From contig JACQFG010000161.1 of NCBI GenBank assembly GCA_016200155.1, forward strand, positions 1-6,817: a stretch of DNA of 6,817 bases, given 5' to 3'. The notes beneath the pieces are model-generated. The model was not told where the DNA came from. It saw nothing but the letters and a program-made list of their open reading frames with translations, and searched no databases. How positions within the stretch are numbered: position 1 is the stretch's first letter; each line of letters opens with the position of its first letter. This DNA is from Planctomycetota bacterium. GTDB lineage: Bacteria; Planctomycetota; Planctomycetia; Gemmatales; Gemmataceae. Both the position numbers and the translations under genes were made by a program. Of this stretch, positions 4,954 through 6,817 are shown one piece after another.

Positions 4954-6817
4954 CAGTTCACGAAATAAAACTCCTTCGTATTGATCAATACATGAGCCAG
5001 GTCCGCCCAGCGACGCAGATCCGGTGAATCGCCGAGATACGCCAGGCACGCGCGTGATTCGGCCGGTGTCGGCGGCCGCGTGAACGCGTCGAGATACATC
5101 CCGCGCACGCGCTCCTCGATGGTCCCCTTCTCGGCCAGCACCCGTTTTGCCCACACGTCGGCCTGTTGATGCACGAACGGGTCGTTCATCAGGATCAAGG
5201 CTTGCGCCGGCACGTTCGACACCGTGCGTTTGCCGACGGTGGAGAACGGCGCCGGCGTGTCGAATGCCAGCAGGAACGACGAGAGGAAGTTGCGCCGCAC
5301 GGACAGATAGACGCTGCGTCGGCCGTCGCCGTCGAGCGGGCCGCTGCCGGGTTTGCCTCGACCATCTTGAAACGGCGTCAGATAGACCGGGACCGACGGG
5401 CCGTGCATGGCCGGGTTCAATCGGCCCGATACGCGCAGGATCGAATCGCGGATCGCCTCGCCTTCGAGCCGGCGCAGCCTCATGCGGTGCAGCAGCAAAT
5501 TGCCCGGATCGGCTTCGTCGGCTTTCGCGTCCGGCGCCGACGACCTTTGATAAGCGCGCGTCAGCACCAGCGCGCGGATCAGCTTCTTGGTCGACCAGCC
5601 GTCCTTATCGAATTTGTATGCGAGAAAGTCGAGCAACTCCGGATGTGTCGGCGCCTCGCCGAGGACGCCGAAGTTATCGACCGAGCCGACGATGCCGCGG
5701 CCGAACAGGTGATGCCAGACGCGATTGACGTAGACACGCGTGATGAGCGGCGTCAGGGCGGGGTCGGTCATTTGCTGGGCGAGTTCGAGTCGGCCGCTGC
5801 CGGCTTTGACCTTGAGCGGATCGGCGCCGGCGAACGCTTCGAGGAAACGCCGCGGCACGACCGGGCCGAGCATCTTCGGATTGCCGCGATTGAAGACGCG
5901 CTCGTCGGTGCCGCTGCCGTCCTGCATGGCGGGCGTCAACCGCGAGTCGAGCTTGATCTGGGCGAGGAGCTTTTTGTGCCGGTCGAGAATGGGGGCGGCG
6001 GCCTTGGCGAGTCCTTTTTCTTCGTCGCTGTCAGGAGCAATGAACAGGTCGAGATTCTGTACGAACCAGTTCAGGTACGGGGCATTCTCCTCCCTGTGAT
6101 CCGCGACGCGACCAGCGCGCGCTTGCAGAATCGTGGCAATGCCGCCGAGATTCCCGCGATAATTGTCGGCCAGGTCGGCGCTGGTTTTGCAATTCAGGTA
6201 TTCCTCCGGCACCTTGAGCGCGCCTCGAGGAACGGCGGCAGGCGGATTGAGTTCCTGGACCACCGCGACGATCGCAAACTCGGCATCGCCGCTCGGCGTG
6301 AACTCGAGATGCGTCCGCTGCCCCTTGTACGGCATGAGATTGACGGCGACCCACTGGAACTTGTCCCCCGTGTTGAACTTTTGCACGAGACTGCCATGCA
6401 GCGGGCCGGCGAGCATGATGTGCTGCCCGACGCCGGCGTAGATCATGCCGCTGCCTTTGACGAGCGCGAAGGCTTTGCCGTGCTTGAGCGTGAACTCCGG
6501 GGTTCGGATCGTTCGGCCCGAACGCATGGCGCCGCCGAGCGACCCCGATTCGTTCTGCGTGCCGGGCGCGAGCTTCAGCCCGTCCCAGGTCCGGTCGCGT
6601 TCGGCCGCGGCATGTTCAACGATTCGGGCGATCGGGCGCGTCGGCGACGTCCCCAGGATGATGTCGCCCGGCTGGACCGAACCGGCGCCAAACGTCAGAT
6701 CGTCCGGCAACCAATCCGCCGCCGACGGGTTGCGATAATCGACGACGACCTCCGCATCCTTCAGATCCAAGGGAGCCGGCGCCGGCCGATTCACGAGTGG
6801 TTGCAGCACGTCCTTGA
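4953..6817 (-). CDS. PSD1/DUF1553 domain protein, N-terminus outside window
   Basis: The frame stays open to the right edge, and the GTG at 6809 is just an internal Val, so the usual N-terminal cytochrome-c-like and DUF1549 domains, if present, lie beyond the window. Numbering is from that Val. Residues 1-190 look like an all-beta accessory region (DVEVVVDY-like strands, GQHIMLAGPLHGSLV, FQWVAVNLMPYKGQRTHLEF), as found between DUF1549 and DUF1553 in this family. Residues 200-300 are mostly helical. Residues 305-618 are DUF1553: NRGNPKMLGPVVPRRFLE, then ITRVYVNRVWHHLFGRGIV (356-373), GEAPTHPELLDFLA (384-397), GWSTKKLIRALVLTRAYQRS, RRLEGEAIRDSIL (446-457), SVRRNFLSSFLLAFDTP and NVPAQALILMNDPFV. 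The C-terminus ADLAHVLINTKEFYFVN is the ordinary family end. Members are probably exported and work with DUF1501 partners; a redox or polymer-degrading role is proposed, not shown. Its usual DUF1501 partner starts 1.6 kb further downstream, after two unrelated genes. Confidence 0.92.
   Translation of the reverse strand, partial: KDVLQPLVNRPAPAPLDLKDAEVVVDYRNPSAADWLPDDLTFGAGSVQPGDIILGTSPTRPIARIVEHAAAERDRTWDGLKLAPGTQNESGSLGGAMRSGRTIRTPEFTLKHGKAFALVKGSGMIYAGVGQHIMLAGPLHGSLVQKFNTGDKFQWVAVNLMPYKGQRTHLEFTPSGDAEFAIVAVVQELNPPAAVPRGALKVPEEYLNCKTSADLADNYRGNLGGIATILQARAGRVADHREENAPYLNWFVQNLDLFIAPDSDEEKGLAKAAAPILDRHKKLLAQIKLDSRLTPAMQDGSGTDERVFNRGNPKMLGPVVPRRFLEAFAGADPLKVKAGSGRLELAQQMTDPALTPLITRVYVNRVWHHLFGRGIVGSVDNFGVLGEAPTHPELLDFLAYKFDKDGWSTKKLIRALVLTRAYQRSSAPDAKADEADPGNLLLHRMRLRRLEGEAIRDSILRVSGRLNPAMHGPSVPVYLTPFQDGRGKPGSGPLDGDGRRSVYLSVRRNFLSSFLLAFDTPAPFSTVGKRTVSNVPAQALILMNDPFVHQQADVWAKRVLAEKGTIEERVRGMYLDAFTRPPTPAESRACLAYLGDSPDLRRWADLAHVLINTKEFYFVN

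Noticed and set aside
5147..6738. Plus-strand open frames opposite the PSD1/DUF1553 gene
   Set aside because: Arg/Ser/Pro-rich antisense translations without motifs or convincing ribosome sites, over a gene with clear DUF1553 signatures.

Overview
The window looks like a piece of a high-GC planctomycete-type chromosome (Planctomycetota or a close relative in the PVC group). The strongest evidence is a PSD1/DUF1553 protein and a Tat-exported DUF1501 protein on the same strand, a pair that is heavily amplified in planctomycetes. The identification rests on recognising family motifs by eye; no search was run.

Layout. Positions 1-1757 (+) hold the 3' part of a Roc-COR-TIR gene whose N-terminus lies before the window. 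Positions 1758-1976 are a convergent spacer with three inverted repeats, a GT tract and a 9-bp direct repeat, and no gene. Positions 1977-3377 (-) encode a complete DUF1501 protein. Only 12 bp upstream of it, 3390-4235 (-) encodes a 281-aa protein resembling the Rpn/DUF4351-type PD-(D/E)XK nuclease-like family. Positions 4236-4348 are a divergent promoter region. Positions 4349-4936 (+) hold a response regulator (receiver domain plus Cys-rich C-terminal module) interrupted by an in-frame TAG at 4460-4462. Positions 4953-6817 (-) hold the C-terminal 620 or so residues of a PSD1/DUF1553 protein that continues past the right edge.

How the genes relate. PSD1 and DUF1501 proteins are usually neighbours and are thought to act together outside the cytoplasm on polymers, although their biochemistry is not well established. 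Here the pair is split by the nuclease-like gene and the broken response regulator, and DUF1501 appears co-transcribed with the nuclease-like gene. The Roc-COR-TIR protein is a likely NAD-consuming or signalling protein of the kind found among bacterial immunity and programmed-death proteins, but no partner gene is visible here.

Most noteworthy points: the amber codon inside an otherwise intact receiver domain; a Roc domain without a canonical NKxD motif joined to a TIR domain that keeps its expected catalytic Glu; a change in codon style along the Roc-COR-TIR gene; and an Asn where the nuclease-like protein should have its catalytic Glu. I see no tRNA, rRNA, CRISPR array, insertion sequence or recognisable complete new system.
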